A stretch of DNA of 64,000 nt, taken from Bradyrhizobium mercantei. GTDB taxonomy: Bacteria; Pseudomonadota; Alphaproteobacteria; Rhizobiales; Xanthobacteraceae. The translations under genes and the position numbers were made by a program. Under the pieces are notes generated by a model. The model was not told the origin of the DNA, did no database searches, and saw nothing but the letters and a program-made list of their open reading frames with translations. The stretch is taken from assembly GCF_001982635.1 (NCBI RefSeq), contig NZ_MKFI01000005.1:268479-332478 (forward strand), in the 5' to 3' direction. Shown here piece after piece: positions 25,891 through 34,487 of the stretch (position 1 is its first letter; each line of letters begins with the position of its first letter).

Positions 25891-27570
25891 ATGGGCGGCA
25901 ACTGGCGCGATCGCGCCGCGACAAGCTTTCAATGCGAGAAAAAGCCGGCGACCAGCAGCCGCGGCATGGTGGTCAGCAATCACCCGCTGGCATCGAGCGC
26001 GGGCGCCGAGATGCTGGCGGCCGGCGGCAATGCGATCGATGCGGCGATCGCCACCCTGTTCACGCTGACCGTGGTCGAGCCGATGATGGTCGGCATCATC
26101 GGCGGCGGCATGGCGCACATCCGCCTCGCCGACGGCAGCCATCGCTTCATCGACGGCCAGAGCACGGTGCCGCAGGCGGTGAAGCCGGATACCTACACTT
26201 CGAAGCCCGGTTCGGCGCATGACGTGTTCGACACCGTGGGCAGCGAGAATCTGAACGGGCCGAAGGCGGTCGCGGTGCCGGGCTCGCTGAAGGCCTGGTG
26301 CGAAACGCTGCGCCGCTTCGGCACCATGAGCCTTGCCGATGTGATGCAGCCCGCGATCAAGCATGCCGCGCGCGGCTATGCAGCGACGCCGTATCTGCAT
26401 GAATGCATCACCGACAGCGCCGAGGAGATGCTGAAGGACAAGCCGATCGCGGCGATCTACCTGCCCAACGGCACGCCGCTGAAGCCCGGCGAGCGCGTGA
26501 TCCAGGCCGAATATGCCGAGACGCTGAAATACATCGCCGACCATGGCGACAACGCACTTTACCAGGGGCCGCTCGGCGACATCCTGGTCGAGTACATGAA
26601 GAAGAACGGCGGCTTCATCGCGCAACAGGATCTTGCGACCTACAAGACCGTCGAGCGGCAGCCGGTCCGCTGCGATTACCGCGGCTGGGAAATCCTCGGG
26701 CCGCCGCCGCCTGCGGCGTCCGGCGTGCACATCACGGAGATGCTCAACATTCTCGAAGGCTATGACATCGCCCAGCTCGGCTTCGGCACGGCGGAGACGA
26801 TCCACTATCTCGCCGAGGTGTTGAAGATCGCATTCGCCGATCGCGAAGCTGCGAGCGGCGATCCCGCCTATATCAACGTGCCGGTGGAGCAGCTCACCTC
26901 GAAGGCCTATGCCGAGGAGCGCCGCCGCGCCATCGACCCCGATCGCGCGCAGGCCTGGGGCGCCGGCGTCAGCCAGCTCGAAAGCGCGCACACCACGCAC
27001 ATGACGGCGGCGGATGCGATGGGCAATGTGGTCGCGACCACCCAGACCATCAACAATCTGTTCGGGGCGAAGATATTGATCCCGGGCCTCGGCACCGTGC
27101 CGAACAATTACATGAACCTGTTCGATCCGCGCCCGGGACACGCGCTGTCGCTGGCCGCGGGCAAGCGCGTCACCACCTCGATGTCGCCGATGATGGCGCT
27201 GCGCGACGGCAGACTGGTCTACGCGCTCGGCCTGCCCGGCGGCAAACGCATCTTCCCGAGCGCAATGCAGGCACTGATCAATCTGATCGATCACGGCATG
27301 AGCCTGCAGGAGGCGGTCGAGGCGCCGCGGGTCTGGACCGAGGGCAATGCGCTCGAGGTCGAGCAGGTGGTGCCGGAGACCGTCCGCGCGGCGCTTTCAG
27401 CGAAAGGCCACGGGGTGCAGCCGGTGCGGACGGTGGCCGGCGGCATGAACGCGATCCAGTTTCACGCCGACGGCACGATGTCCGGCGCGGCCTGCTGGCG
27501 CGCCGACGGCACGCCGGTCGGTATTGCCGGCGGTCTGGCGCGGGCGGGCGTGCGGTTTGCGTTGGAGTGA
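25891..27570 (+). CDS. ggt: Gamma-glutamyltransferase family protein
   Basis: A 559-residue N-terminal-nucleophile hydrolase of the GGT family. The self-cleavage and catalytic threonine is Thr368 in SAHTTHMTAADAMGNVV; SSGAEMLAAGGNAIDAAIA-type N-terminal motifs and SMSPMMAL are present. Members hydrolyse or transfer gamma-glutamyl groups, or act on cephalosporin-like amides or oxamate. Unlike classical exported GGT there is no signal peptide, so it is probably cytoplasmic and may not be a glutathione enzyme. ATG at 25891 follows AAAGGGAG; a GTG three codons earlier is the alternative. Confidence 0.85.
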   Translation: MGGNWRDRAATSFQCEKKPATSSRGMVVSNHPLASSAGAEMLAAGGNAIDAAIATLFTLTVVEPMMVGIIGGGMAHIRLADGSHRFIDGQSTVPQAVKPDTYTSKPGSAHDVFDTVGSENLNGPKAVAVPGSLKAWCETLRRFGTMSLADVMQPAIKHAARGYAATPYLHECITDSAEEMLKDKPIAAIYLPNGTPLKPGERVIQAEYAETLKYIADHGDNALYQGPLGDILVEYMKKNGGFIAQQDLATYKTVERQPVRCDYRGWEILGPPPPAASGVHITEMLNILEGYDIAQLGFGTAETIHYLAEVLKIAFADREAASGDPAYINVPVEQLTSKAYAEERRRAIDPDRAQAWGAGVSQLESAHTTHMTAADAMGNVVATTQTINNLFGAKILIPGLGTVPNNYMNLFDPRPGHALSLAAGKRVTTSMSPMMALRDGRLVYALGLPGGKRIFPSAMQALINLIDHGMSLQEAVEAPRVWTEGNALEVEQVVPETVRAALSAKGHGVQPVRTVAGGMNAIQFHADGTMSGAACWRADGTPVGIAGGLARAGVRFALE

Positions 27571-27612
27571 GGGCGACTACGCTGATTGGCAGGTTGAACC
27601 GAGCACCATCCT

Positions 27613-27646
27613 CAACGTCGTCCTGGCGAAAGCCAGGACGACGTTG
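27613..27646. repeat. 'CGTCGTCC' hairpin, copy 1, between convergent genes
   Basis: A perfect 15-bp stem (CAACGTCGTCCTGGC and its complement) closed by a GAAA tetraloop. It lies between the convergent ggt and trypsin-like genes and may serve both as terminator. The core CGTCGTCC..GGCGAAAGCC recurs at 32262-32382 and 34488-34626. Confidence 0.75.
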
Positions 27647-27721
27647 GGGGAAGAGCCGTGGCTGAATCACAGGAGTTTTTGGAATGCCCGATCGCCCGCA
27701 TGCGCGGCCGATGACAGCATC

Positions 27722-29080
27722 CTACTTCCTGACGCAGATCACGCGGACCACGGCGGATTTGGCGTCCGCGGATTCGCCCGCCGCGTTGACGCTGTGCGCC
27801 TTCAGGAAACTGCGTACGGTATCGGCCGGCACCAGCGTGGCCTGCGCCGGCGGTGCCGCGTTGGCGGGGCCTGCAACGATGACAGGCTTCAGCAATGCGA
27901 TGCCGGCAAACTTGCCGCCGCCGTCCTGCGCTGCCGCGCCGGAGAACCCGATCGCGGGCGGTGGTGACAGCGCCTGATCGCCGCCGCCGGGTTGCGCGAC
28001 CGAAGCCTTGACGCTGCTCGCGGCCGCGCCGCCGCCCTGGTTCTGCGGATCGGCGATGCCGGTGATGTCGAGCGCGGTCTGCGTCGCCTGGCCCGCGATG
28101 TTGAGCGGCTTCAGCCCGCGCGCGCCATAGATGCGCAGCAATGCGAGATCGTGATCCTTGTCCTCGGCGACGCGGTCGGCACTGCCGTAACCCGGGATCG
28201 TCAGCGCGATGCACTCGTCGGTCGCCACGCGATCGGTGACAATGGTGCCATCGTCGCTGACCACGACGCCGGTGGCGTATTCGACGGTCTTGCGCGGCGG
28301 CGGGCCGGCCTGCACCCCTGATGGGAATGCGTTGAAGGCGCTCGACATCGCGATCACCACCGGCTCGACGGTGGTCTGCATCGCCTGGTCATAGAGAATG
28401 GTGAGGATGCGGACCTCGTCGCCCTTCAAGGTGCCACGCAGATAGAACTTCTTCAGCCCCTGCATGCCCGACAGCACGAAGAAATCCGGCTTCACCACGG
28501 TGTAGTCGATGGTGCGGCCGGCCGGCTCCTTCTTTTCCTGTTCGGCGAGCTTCGCGGTGGTCGGGCTCGCTTCCTTGCGCCGGGTCAGCAGCACCTGGAC
28601 GGTGCCCGTGGGCGACGTCCATCTGGCGCCGGAAGCGTCGCTGGTGAGTTGCGGCACCAGCTTTGTGGGAATGCCGAGCCGCGCTCCGGTGGCGGGCTCG
28701 GTGACGATCCGCCAGCCGACGCTCTCCTGCTTCCGCCGCGCGGTGTCGGCGAGCACGCCACGCTCCTGCGGGTTCAGCACGCCGGTCGGCTTGCCGCCGC
28801 GGTTCTTCTGGAATTCCTTGATCGCATTGACCATGCGCTCGCTGACGTCGCCTGATATCGCGCCGTTATATTCGCCGACCCAGGCGAGGTCGGATTGCAG
28901 CGCCAGCCGCTCGGCCTGCGCCATCGCGCCCGCGGTATCTTCCGGCTTCTGCAGCGCGGGGCGAACCGGCACCGTCGTCACCGTCTTCGGCTTGGCACCG
29001 GCGGTCGATGGCGGCGTCATCTGGGCCTGCGCCATGCCGATCCCTGCGACCATCAATGTTGCCGAAAGCACCAATCTCAT
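27722..29080 (-). CDS. Exported trypsin-like protein with peptidoglycan-binding-like domain, probably catalytically degenerate
   Basis: A 452-residue protein with a signal peptide (MRLVLSATLMVAGIGMAQA). Residues about 60-110 look like a PG-binding-1 repeat (YNGAISGDVSERMVNAIKEF). From about 280 a trypsin-like fold is recognisable: GVVVSDDGTIVTDRVATDEC where HtrA proteins have the catalytic His, DHDLALLRI for the Asp, and GFSGAAAQ for the Ser. The His is missing and GNSGG is altered, so a protease function is doubtful. A start 30 bases upstream is possible. Confidence 0.78.
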   Translation of the reverse strand: MRLVLSATLMVAGIGMAQAQMTPPSTAGAKPKTVTTVPVRPALQKPEDTAGAMAQAERLALQSDLAWVGEYNGAISGDVSERMVNAIKEFQKNRGGKPTGVLNPQERGVLADTARRKQESVGWRIVTEPATGARLGIPTKLVPQLTSDASGARWTSPTGTVQVLLTRRKEASPTTAKLAEQEKKEPAGRTIDYTVVKPDFFVLSGMQGLKKFYLRGTLKGDEVRILTILYDQAMQTTVEPVVIAMSSAFNAFPSGVQAGPPPRKTVEYATGVVVSDDGTIVTDRVATDECIALTIPGYGSADRVAEDKDHDLALLRIYGARGLKPLNIAGQATQTALDITGIADPQNQGGGAAASSVKASVAQPGGGDQALSPPPAIGFSGAAAQDGGGKFAGIALLKPVIVAGPANAAPPAQATLVPADTVRSFLKAHSVNAAGESADAKSAVVRVICVRK

Positions 29081-29191
29081 GACAAATCCGGGGGAAATGA
29101 CTGATACCATTGACGTCGACGCAATTAAGCACATCTGCTTGGTCGGCAACAACCGCGCTCCGGTTCAGGGAACAGCGCGCAGGACGTGACA

Positions 29192-29992
29192 ATGCTGAGT
29201 GCCGACGAACTTGAACGCTATGCCCGCCACATCGTGCTGCGCGAGGTGGGCGGCCCCGGCCAGAATGCGCTGAAAAAGGCGTCGGTGCTGGTGATCGGCG
29301 CCGGCGGCCTCGGCGCGCCGGTGCTGATGTATCTGGCCGCCGCCGGTATCGGCCGGCTCGGCGTGATCGACGACGATATCGTCTCGCTGTCCAATTTGCA
29401 GCGCCAGATCATCCATACGACCTCCGACATCGGCAAGCGCAAGGTCGACAGCGCAGCCGCGCAGATCCACGCGCTCAATCCGCATGTCGTGTTCGAGGCG
29501 CATCCCATGCGGCTGACGGCCGACAATGCGATGGCGCTGATCGGAAATTACGACCTCGTGCTCGACGGCTCCGACAATTTCGAGACCCGCTATCTCGTCG
29601 CCGATGCCTGCTTCCTCGCCAAGCGGCCGCTGATCACGGCGGCGCTCGGCCAGTTCGACGGTTCGCTGACCACGATCCGCGCCCATGAGAAGAATGCGGA
29701 AGGCGTGTTCAACCCGACCTATCGCTGCCTGTTTCCGGAGGCGCCACCGCCGGGCACCGTGCCGGCCTGCGCCGAAGCCGGCGTGATGGGCGCGCTGGCC
29801 GGGCTCATGGGATCGATGATGGCGCTGGAGGCGATCCGCGAGATCGTTGGCTTTGGCGAGGGCCTGGTCGGCCGTCTCCTGATGGTGGATGCGCGCGCGA
29901 TGCGGTTCGAAACCCTGCGTTACGCGCGCGATCCGCAGAACCCGCTCAATGGTGATGCCGCAGGGATCACCGATCTGAGCGGGCATCGGTAG
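29192..29992 (+). CDS. moeB: MoeB/ThiF/HesA-family adenylyltransferase
   Basis: A 266-residue E1-like enzyme that adenylates the C-terminus of MoaD or ThiS. It has the ATP-binding IGAGGLGAPVLMYLAAAG, DDDIVSLSNLQRQIIH and LDGSDNFETRY, and the candidate catalytic Cys in PACAEAGVMG. The zinc-binding Cys pairs of E. coli MoeB are absent (TYRC instead of CxxC; DPQNP at the C-terminus). Which carrier protein it serves cannot be told. ATG at 29192 follows AGGA by seven bases; a GTG two codons earlier is less likely. Confidence 0.87.
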   Translation: MLSADELERYARHIVLREVGGPGQNALKKASVLVIGAGGLGAPVLMYLAAAGIGRLGVIDDDIVSLSNLQRQIIHTTSDIGKRKVDSAAAQIHALNPHVVFEAHPMRLTADNAMALIGNYDLVLDGSDNFETRYLVADACFLAKRPLITAALGQFDGSLTTIRAHEKNAEGVFNPTYRCLFPEAPPPGTVPACAEAGVMGALAGLMGSMMALEAIREIVGFGEGLVGRLLMVDARAMRFETLRYARDPQNPLNGDAAGITDLSGHR

Positions 29993-30032
29993 GATTCAGG
30001 CGTGATGAGATCAGGTTGAGCTGGATCGACGG

Positions 30033-30158
30033 TTCACCTCTCCCTTGGGAGAGGTCGGCGCCTAGCGCCGGGTGAGGGGTTACGGTCCCTCATTAGAGCT
30101 GCGGCCCCTCACCCGATTTGCTCTGCAAATCGACCTCTCCCCGATGGGGAGAGGTGAA
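30033..30158. repeat. 'CTCTCCCC' bipartite palindromic repeat, copy without gene (C)
   Basis: Outer ends TTCACCTCTCCC and GGGAGAGGTGAA are reverse complements. Left arm: GAGAGGTC, hairpin CGGCGCCTAGCGCCG, GGTGAGGGG. Spacer 30080-30104, 25 bases. Right arm: CCCCTCACCC, hairpin GATTTGCTCTGCAAATC, GACCTCTCCCC. The two inner hairpins differ in sequence but both fold. Confidence 0.88.
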
Positions 30159-30201
30159 GCAAGTGCACAGTCGAACCGCTTCTCTTCACACCCATCTTGC
30201 T

Positions 30202-31209
30202 CTAGGACGCGGTCGCGGGCTTTTCGCTGTCCATGTGCCGGAGGTGCTCCTCCGGATAGCGTCCGCCGGCGGCCGCGCCGGGCGGAAATGCGTCTGACAG
30301 CGCGGCAAGATGCGCCGCGGTCAGCTTCACATCGAGCGCGCCGAGCGCTTCGGTCAGCCGTTCGCGCCGCCGCGCGCCGACCAGCGGCACGATGTCGTTG
30401 CCCTGCGCCGCAACCCAGGCGATCGCGACCTGCGCCGGCGAGGCGCCGATTTCAACGGCAATGCCGCGCAGCCGATCGGCGAGCGCGAGGTTGGTGTCGA
30501 TGTTGCCGGCCTGGAAGCGCGGGCTCAGCAGGCGGAAATCCTTTGCGTTCGTGTGATCCTTCGACCAGTGACCGCTGATCAGCCCGCGCGCCAGTACGCC
30601 ATAGGCGGTGATGCCGATGCCGAGCTCGCGGCAGGTCTTCAGGATGTCGCTCTCGATGCCGCGCGAGATCAGCGAATATTCGATCTGCAGATCGGCGATC
30701 GGATGCACCTTGTGGGCGCGGCGGATGGTGTCGGAGCCGACCTCGGACAGCCCGATATGCCTGATCCAGCCGGCCTTGATCATGTCCGCCATCGCGCCGA
30801 CCGTATCCTCGATCGGCACATTGGGGTCGAGCCGCGCCGGACGATAGATGTCGATGTGATCGACGCCGAGCCGTTGCAGCGAATAGGCAACGAAATTCTT
30901 CACGGCAGCGGGACGGCAGTCGTAGCCGAGGAAGCCGTAGTTGCGATCGCGCAGCGCGCCGAACTTGACGCTGATCTGCACATTGTCGCGGCTTTGGCTC
31001 TTCAGCGCCTCGCCGATCAGCATCTCATTGTGGCCCATGCCGTAGAAGTCGCCGGTGTCGAGCAGCGTGATGCCGGCGTCGAGCGCGGCATGGATGGTGG
31101 CGATGCTCTCGCTGCGATCGCTCGGGCCGTAGAAATCGGACATGCCCATGCAGCCGAGGCCGATCGTTGAGACGGTGGGACCGGTGGAACCGAGTTTGCG
31201 TGTGTTCAT
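30202..31209 (-). CDS. Aldo/keto reductase
   Basis: A 335-residue NADPH-dependent aldo/keto reductase of the YajO/AKR13-like group. The conserved LLDTGDFYGMGHNE has the catalytic Asp and Tyr, and VQISVKFG the Lys. Where family members have YQHRVDP with the catalytic His, this reads YRPARLDP, so His is replaced by Ala, a change I recall from other Bradyrhizobium paralogues. The substrate is unknown. The start MNTRKLGSTG was chosen by family alignment. It is divergent from a LysR gene across 123 bases. Confidence 0.88.
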   Translation of the reverse strand: MNTRKLGSTGPTVSTIGLGCMGMSDFYGPSDRSESIATIHAALDAGITLLDTGDFYGMGHNEMLIGEALKSQSRDNVQISVKFGALRDRNYGFLGYDCRPAAVKNFVAYSLQRLGVDHIDIYRPARLDPNVPIEDTVGAMADMIKAGWIRHIGLSEVGSDTIRRAHKVHPIADLQIEYSLISRGIESDILKTCRELGIGITAYGVLARGLISGHWSKDHTNAKDFRLLSPRFQAGNIDTNLALADRLRGIAVEIGASPAQVAIAWVAAQGNDIVPLVGARRRERLTEALGALDVKLTAAHLAALSDAFPPGAAAGGRYPEEHLRHMDSEKPATAS

Positions 31210-31313
31210 GGTGGTCTTCCTCGCGTGTCGCGGCGTGCGTTCCCGCCGCCAAAATCGCGAGGCTGATATGGGCCGACCCGGGTTTCCCGATAAGCTGGAC
31301 AATCAAGAATAGG

Positions 31314-31333
31314 TTGTTCACTATATCGAACAA
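31314..31333. promoter_or_regulatory. Inverted repeat, likely LysR operator
   Basis: TTGTTC and GAACAA, separated by eight AT-rich bases, form an inverted repeat abutting the LysR start codon and upstream of the divergent aldo/keto reductase gene. The T-N11-A spacing fits a LysR site and suggests autoregulation. Confidence 0.55.
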
Positions 31334-32247
31334 TGCAGGATTTCGACCTTCGCGACCTCGACGCCTTCGTAGCGGTGGCGCGCACGCGCAACTTCCGGCG
31401 CGCGGCGCTGGAGAGCCGCGTCTCGGTGTCGAGCCTCAGCCAGCGCTTGCGCGACATGGAGGAGCGGCTTGGCGTCCGCCTGATGAACCGCACCACCCGC
31501 AGCGTCGCGCTGACCGAAGCCGGCGAGCTGCTGCTTGCGCGCGTCGCACCGGCGATGGTCAATGTAGCCGACGCCATCACGGAGGTGCGCGGCCTCCGCG
31601 CCGAGCCGTCGGGACGGCTGCGCATCAACGCGCCGCCGCCCGCGGTCGATCTGGTGCTGGCGCCGATGATCGCGCCGTTCCTCGCCAGATACCCGCAGGT
31701 CGATCTCGATCTCGTCTCCGAGAGCGCGTTCGTCGACATCGTCGCGCAGGGTTTTGACGCCGGCGTGCGCTACGGCGAGCATCTGGCGCAGGACATGGTG
31801 GCGGTTCCTCTCGGCGCGCCACAACGCTACGCGGTGGTGGCGTCGAGTGACTATGTGGCAAAGCATGGCCGGCCGATGCATCCGAAGGATTTGCTGGCGC
31901 ATGCCTGCATCCGCAGCCGCTTCAGCAACGGCGTGATGTTCGATTGGGAGTTCGAGAAGAACGGCCACGTGGTGAAGATCTCGCCGCCGGCCAAGCTGAC
32001 CGCGACCCATCTCGGCCTCGCGCTGCGCGCGGTCCATGACGGCGTCGGCTATTGGGCGACGTTCGAAGGCTATGTCCGCTACGGCGTCAAATCCGGCACG
32101 CTCGTCAGCGTGCTCGACGACTGGTGCCCGCCGTTCGACGGCCCGTTCCTCTATTACCCCAGCCGCCGTCAGCCGCCGCCCGCACTCGCCGCCTTCGTGG
32201 CGTTCGTCGCCGATTGGCGCAAGCAGGCGCGGCGAAAGACGAAGTAG
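31333..32247 (+). CDS. LysR-family transcriptional regulator
   Basis: A 304-residue LysR regulator of the LTTR group often paired with oxidoreductases. The helix-turn-helix runs through DLDAFVAVARTRNFRRAALE and VSVSSLSQRLRDMEERLG. The effector domain follows from about residue 90. The ATG abuts an inverted repeat and has no Shine-Dalgarno sequence, yet residues after it match the family start. It most likely controls the divergent aldo/keto reductase. Confidence 0.9.
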   Translation: MQDFDLRDLDAFVAVARTRNFRRAALESRVSVSSLSQRLRDMEERLGVRLMNRTTRSVALTEAGELLLARVAPAMVNVADAITEVRGLRAEPSGRLRINAPPPAVDLVLAPMIAPFLARYPQVDLDLVSESAFVDIVAQGFDAGVRYGEHLAQDMVAVPLGAPQRYAVVASSDYVAKHGRPMHPKDLLAHACIRSRFSNGVMFDWEFEKNGHVVKISPPAKLTATHLGLALRAVHDGVGYWATFEGYVRYGVKSGTLVSVLDDWCPPFDGPFLYYPSRRQPPPALAAFVAFVADWRKQARRKTK

Positions 32248-32261
32248 GGCTAGACCCACAT

Positions 32262-32382
32262 CGTCGTCCCGGCGAAAGCCGGGACCCATAACCACAGCTT
32301 TCACAGCTACGAAGGCTGGAGCTCCAGCCCGGTTCAATCAGGAACCTCAGTGGTTATGGGTCCCTGCTTTCGCAGGGACGAC
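32262..32382. repeat. 'CGTCGTCC' bipartite repeat, copy 2
   Basis: Left arm CGTCGTCCCGGCGAAAGCCG then GGACCCATAACCACA; right arm TGGTTATGGGTCCC then TGCTTTCGCAGGGACGAC, inverted relative to the left. Spacer includes GGCTGGAGCTCCAGCC, itself palindromic. Confidence 0.82.
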
Positions 32383-32450
32383 ACCGAACGTGGAGGCCGC
32401 ACCGGCCCCTTTGCATGGGGTTGTTTTCGATATTTTTGCCAGCCGCCCTC

Positions 32451-32581
32451 TTCCCCTTCCCCCTGAAAGGGGGAAGGTCGGGATGGGGGTCAGCCGCAGA
32501 CGCCGCTGCGCGTAGAGAGAGCAGATCCCCACCCGCTTTGCTCTGGCGAGCAAAGCGACCTCCCCTTTTCAAGGGGAGGTT
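32451..32581. repeat. 'CTCTCCCC'-type bipartite repeat, diverged copy (D)
   Basis: Left arm: CCTTCCCCCTGAAAGGGGGAAGG hairpin (shown here in parts CCTTCCCCC / GGGGGAAGG) then GGATGGGGG; spacer about 37 bases; right arm CCCCACCC, hairpin CGCTTTGCTC..GAGCAAAGCG, then GACCTCCCC and AAGGGGAGG. A diverged member of the family seen at 1-440. Confidence 0.78.
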
Positions 32582-32606
32582 GGCCTCCATCCGGGCTACG
32601 GACTTC

Positions 32607-33611
32607 CTACAACATGCTCGGCAGCACGCGGTCCGGCGGCTTGTGGGCGTCGAGGAAGGTCCGGATGTTGATGATCACCTTCTCGCCCATCTCGACGCGG
32701 CCTTCGATGGTGGCCGAGCCCATATGGGGCAGCAGCGTCACCTTGCCGGCCTTGGCGAGCCGCACCAGCTTCGGGTTCACCGCGGGCTCGTGCTCGTAGA
32801 CGTCGAGCGCCGCGCCGCCGATCTCTCCAGCCTCGATCAGCTTGATCAGCGTGTCCTCGTCGATCACCTCGCCGCGCGAAGTGTTGACGACATAGGCCTC
32901 TTTCCGGATCAGCTTGAGCCGCCGCGCCGAGAGCAGGTGATAGGTCGCCGGCGTGTGCGGGCAGTTCACCGAGATGATGTCCATCCGCGCCAGCATCTGG
33001 TCGAGGCTTTCCCAATAGGTTGCCCCGAGCTCGTCGGCGATCATAGGCGCCACCGGGCGGCGGTTGTGATAGTGGATCTGCAAGCCGAAGGCGCGGGCGC
33101 GGCGCGCCACGGCCTGGCCGATACGGCCCATGCCGACGATGCCGAGCCGCTTTCCGCCGATGCGGTGGCCGAGCATCCAGGTCGGCGACCAGCCGGCCCA
33201 GTGCTGCTTGCCTTCGGTCAGGATCGAGGCGCCCTCGATCAGCCGGCGCGGCACCGCGAGGATCAGCGCCATGGTCATGTCGGCGGTGTCCTCGGTCAGC
33301 ACCTTCGGGGTGTTGGTCACCGTGATGCCGCGGGCATGCGCTGCCGCCACGTCGATATTGTCGACGCCGTTGCCGAAATTGGCGATCATCTTCAGCTTGC
33401 AGTCGGGCTGATTGATCACGTCCTCGCGGATCATGTCGGTCACGGTCGGCACCAGCACGTCGGCGGTCCTCGCCGCCTCGGCGATCTGCTCCGGCGTCAT
33501 CGGCGTGTCGTCGAGATTCAGTCTGGCGTCGAACAGCTCGCGCATCCGGGTCTCGATCGAGTCCGGCAGCTTGCGGGTGACGACGACGAGAGGCTTTTTC
33601 TTCACCGACAT
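32607..33611 (-). CDS. D-isomer-specific 2-hydroxyacid dehydrogenase (glyoxylate/hydroxypyruvate reductase type)
   Basis: A 334-residue NAD(P)-dependent dehydrogenase. The Rossmann motif is GIVGMGRIGQAVARRARAFG (about residues 155-174), followed by HYHNRRPV, whose Arg residues suit NADPH. Catalytic Arg is in VNTSRGEVIDEDTL, Glu in DVYEHEP and His in LLPHMGSAT. It resembles GyaR/GhrB enzymes that reduce glyoxylate or hydroxypyruvate; exact substrate is not known. The ATG is the first Met of the frame that matches the family. Confidence 0.9.
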   Translation of the reverse strand: MSVKKKPLVVVTRKLPDSIETRMRELFDARLNLDDTPMTPEQIAEAARTADVLVPTVTDMIREDVINQPDCKLKMIANFGNGVDNIDVAAAHARGITVTNTPKVLTEDTADMTMALILAVPRRLIEGASILTEGKQHWAGWSPTWMLGHRIGGKRLGIVGMGRIGQAVARRARAFGLQIHYHNRRPVAPMIADELGATYWESLDQMLARMDIISVNCPHTPATYHLLSARRLKLIRKEAYVVNTSRGEVIDEDTLIKLIEAGEIGGAALDVYEHEPAVNPKLVRLAKAGKVTLLPHMGSATIEGRVEMGEKVIINIRTFLDAHKPPDRVLPSML

Positions 33612-33951
33612 GTCCTGCTTTCATGAGACGCGCGGCTCGCCAAAAACCGAGCCGTTGAGGCCTCATTAACCCGGTTGTTCGACACTGCTGATAGCCGCGC
33701 TGTCCCGGCGTTTCCTTCGCGTTTCCTAGGGTTCCCCGATACTTGTCCCGGCTTTCGTCGGGGGAAATTCGGGTGTTCTGGCTCTCAGGCGTTCCGTCCT
33801 CTCTAGCAGAAGGCCGGGCCAAGACAAGAACCCCTCGGACGTGCGGTGCGGGAGCCGACGGCGCAGGCACGGGGCCTGAGACTTAAGGCGTGGTTTGGAT
33901 TTGGGTTTGGGGTTGCAGCTCGCCGAATGCGGGTTGGCAGGAGACGAGTTG
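33612..33951. other. Divergent promoter region, hypothetical
   Basis: About 340 bases between the dehydrogenase and SH3 genes. It contains a hairpin CGGCTCG..CGAGCCG at about 33634-33655 and other short palindromes, but no coding frame with family support. Promoters for both genes should lie here; I could not place them. Confidence 0.4.
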
Positions 33952-34482
33952 ATGGTGGCGTTCGGGCGTTTCGGGTCATTGCTGGCGCTGGTCGGGAGCA
34001 TGCTGAGTGCGTCGGTCATGCCGGGACATACCGCGAAGGATTTGAGCCCCACCACCAGCGGCCTGCCGATTCCGCGCTATGTCAGCCTGAAATCCGACCA
34101 TGTGAACGTCCGCGCCGGCCCGACCAAGGATAACGACGTCGCCTGGGTCTACACGCGCTCGGGGTTGCCGGTCGAAATCACTGCCGAGTTCGAGAACTGG
34201 CGCCGGGTGCGCGATTCCGAGGGCGCCGAAGGCTGGGTCTATCACTCCCTGCTGTCCGGCCGCCGTACCGCGGTTGTCACGATGAAGAACAAGGACGATC
34301 TGGCCTCGCTGTACGATCGTCCGGACGCGACCAGCGCCATCGCCGCCCGCCTGCAGGCCGGCGTCGTCGCGCAGGTCAAGAAATGCGCCAACAACTGGTG
34401 CCGGGTCACCGGCAACGGGTTCGACGGCTGGATCGAGCAGCAGCGCCTCTGGGGCGTCTACGCCGACGAGAAGGTGGACTGA
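33952..34482 (+). CDS. Exported bacterial SH3-domain protein
   Basis: A 176-residue protein with a hydrophobic N-terminus (FGSLLALVGSMLSASVMPG) and two SH3b-like units: VNVRAGPTKDNDVAWVY with WRRVRDSEGAEGWVYHSLL, and a second around VAQVKKCANNWCRVTGNGF ending GWIEQQRLWGVY. Such proteins bind cell-wall peptides or act in the periplasm. A GGAGACGAG ribosome-binding site precedes the ATG at 33952; an in-frame TTG upstream gives only unrelated residues. It is next to irr, as in related genomes. Confidence 0.85.
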   Translation: MVAFGRFGSLLALVGSMLSASVMPGHTAKDLSPTTSGLPIPRYVSLKSDHVNVRAGPTKDNDVAWVYTRSGLPVEITAEFENWRRVRDSEGAEGWVYHSLLSGRRTAVVTMKNKDDLASLYDRPDATSAIAARLQAGVVAQVKKCANNWCRVTGNGFDGWIEQQRLWGVYADEKVD

Positions 34483-34487
34483 GGTTT

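Larger units (their letters stand above)
32248..32606. other. Intergenic region filled by two repeats
   Basis: The 359 bases between the convergent LysR and dehydrogenase genes are almost wholly made of a 'CGTCGTCC' bipartite repeat (32262-32382) and a 'CTCTCCCC'-type bipartite repeat (32451-32581). No gene is seen. Confidence 0.75.

Noticed and set aside
20357..32581. Palindromic repeats as CRISPR
   Set aside because: Copies are kilobases apart, lack regular spacers, and no cas gene is present.
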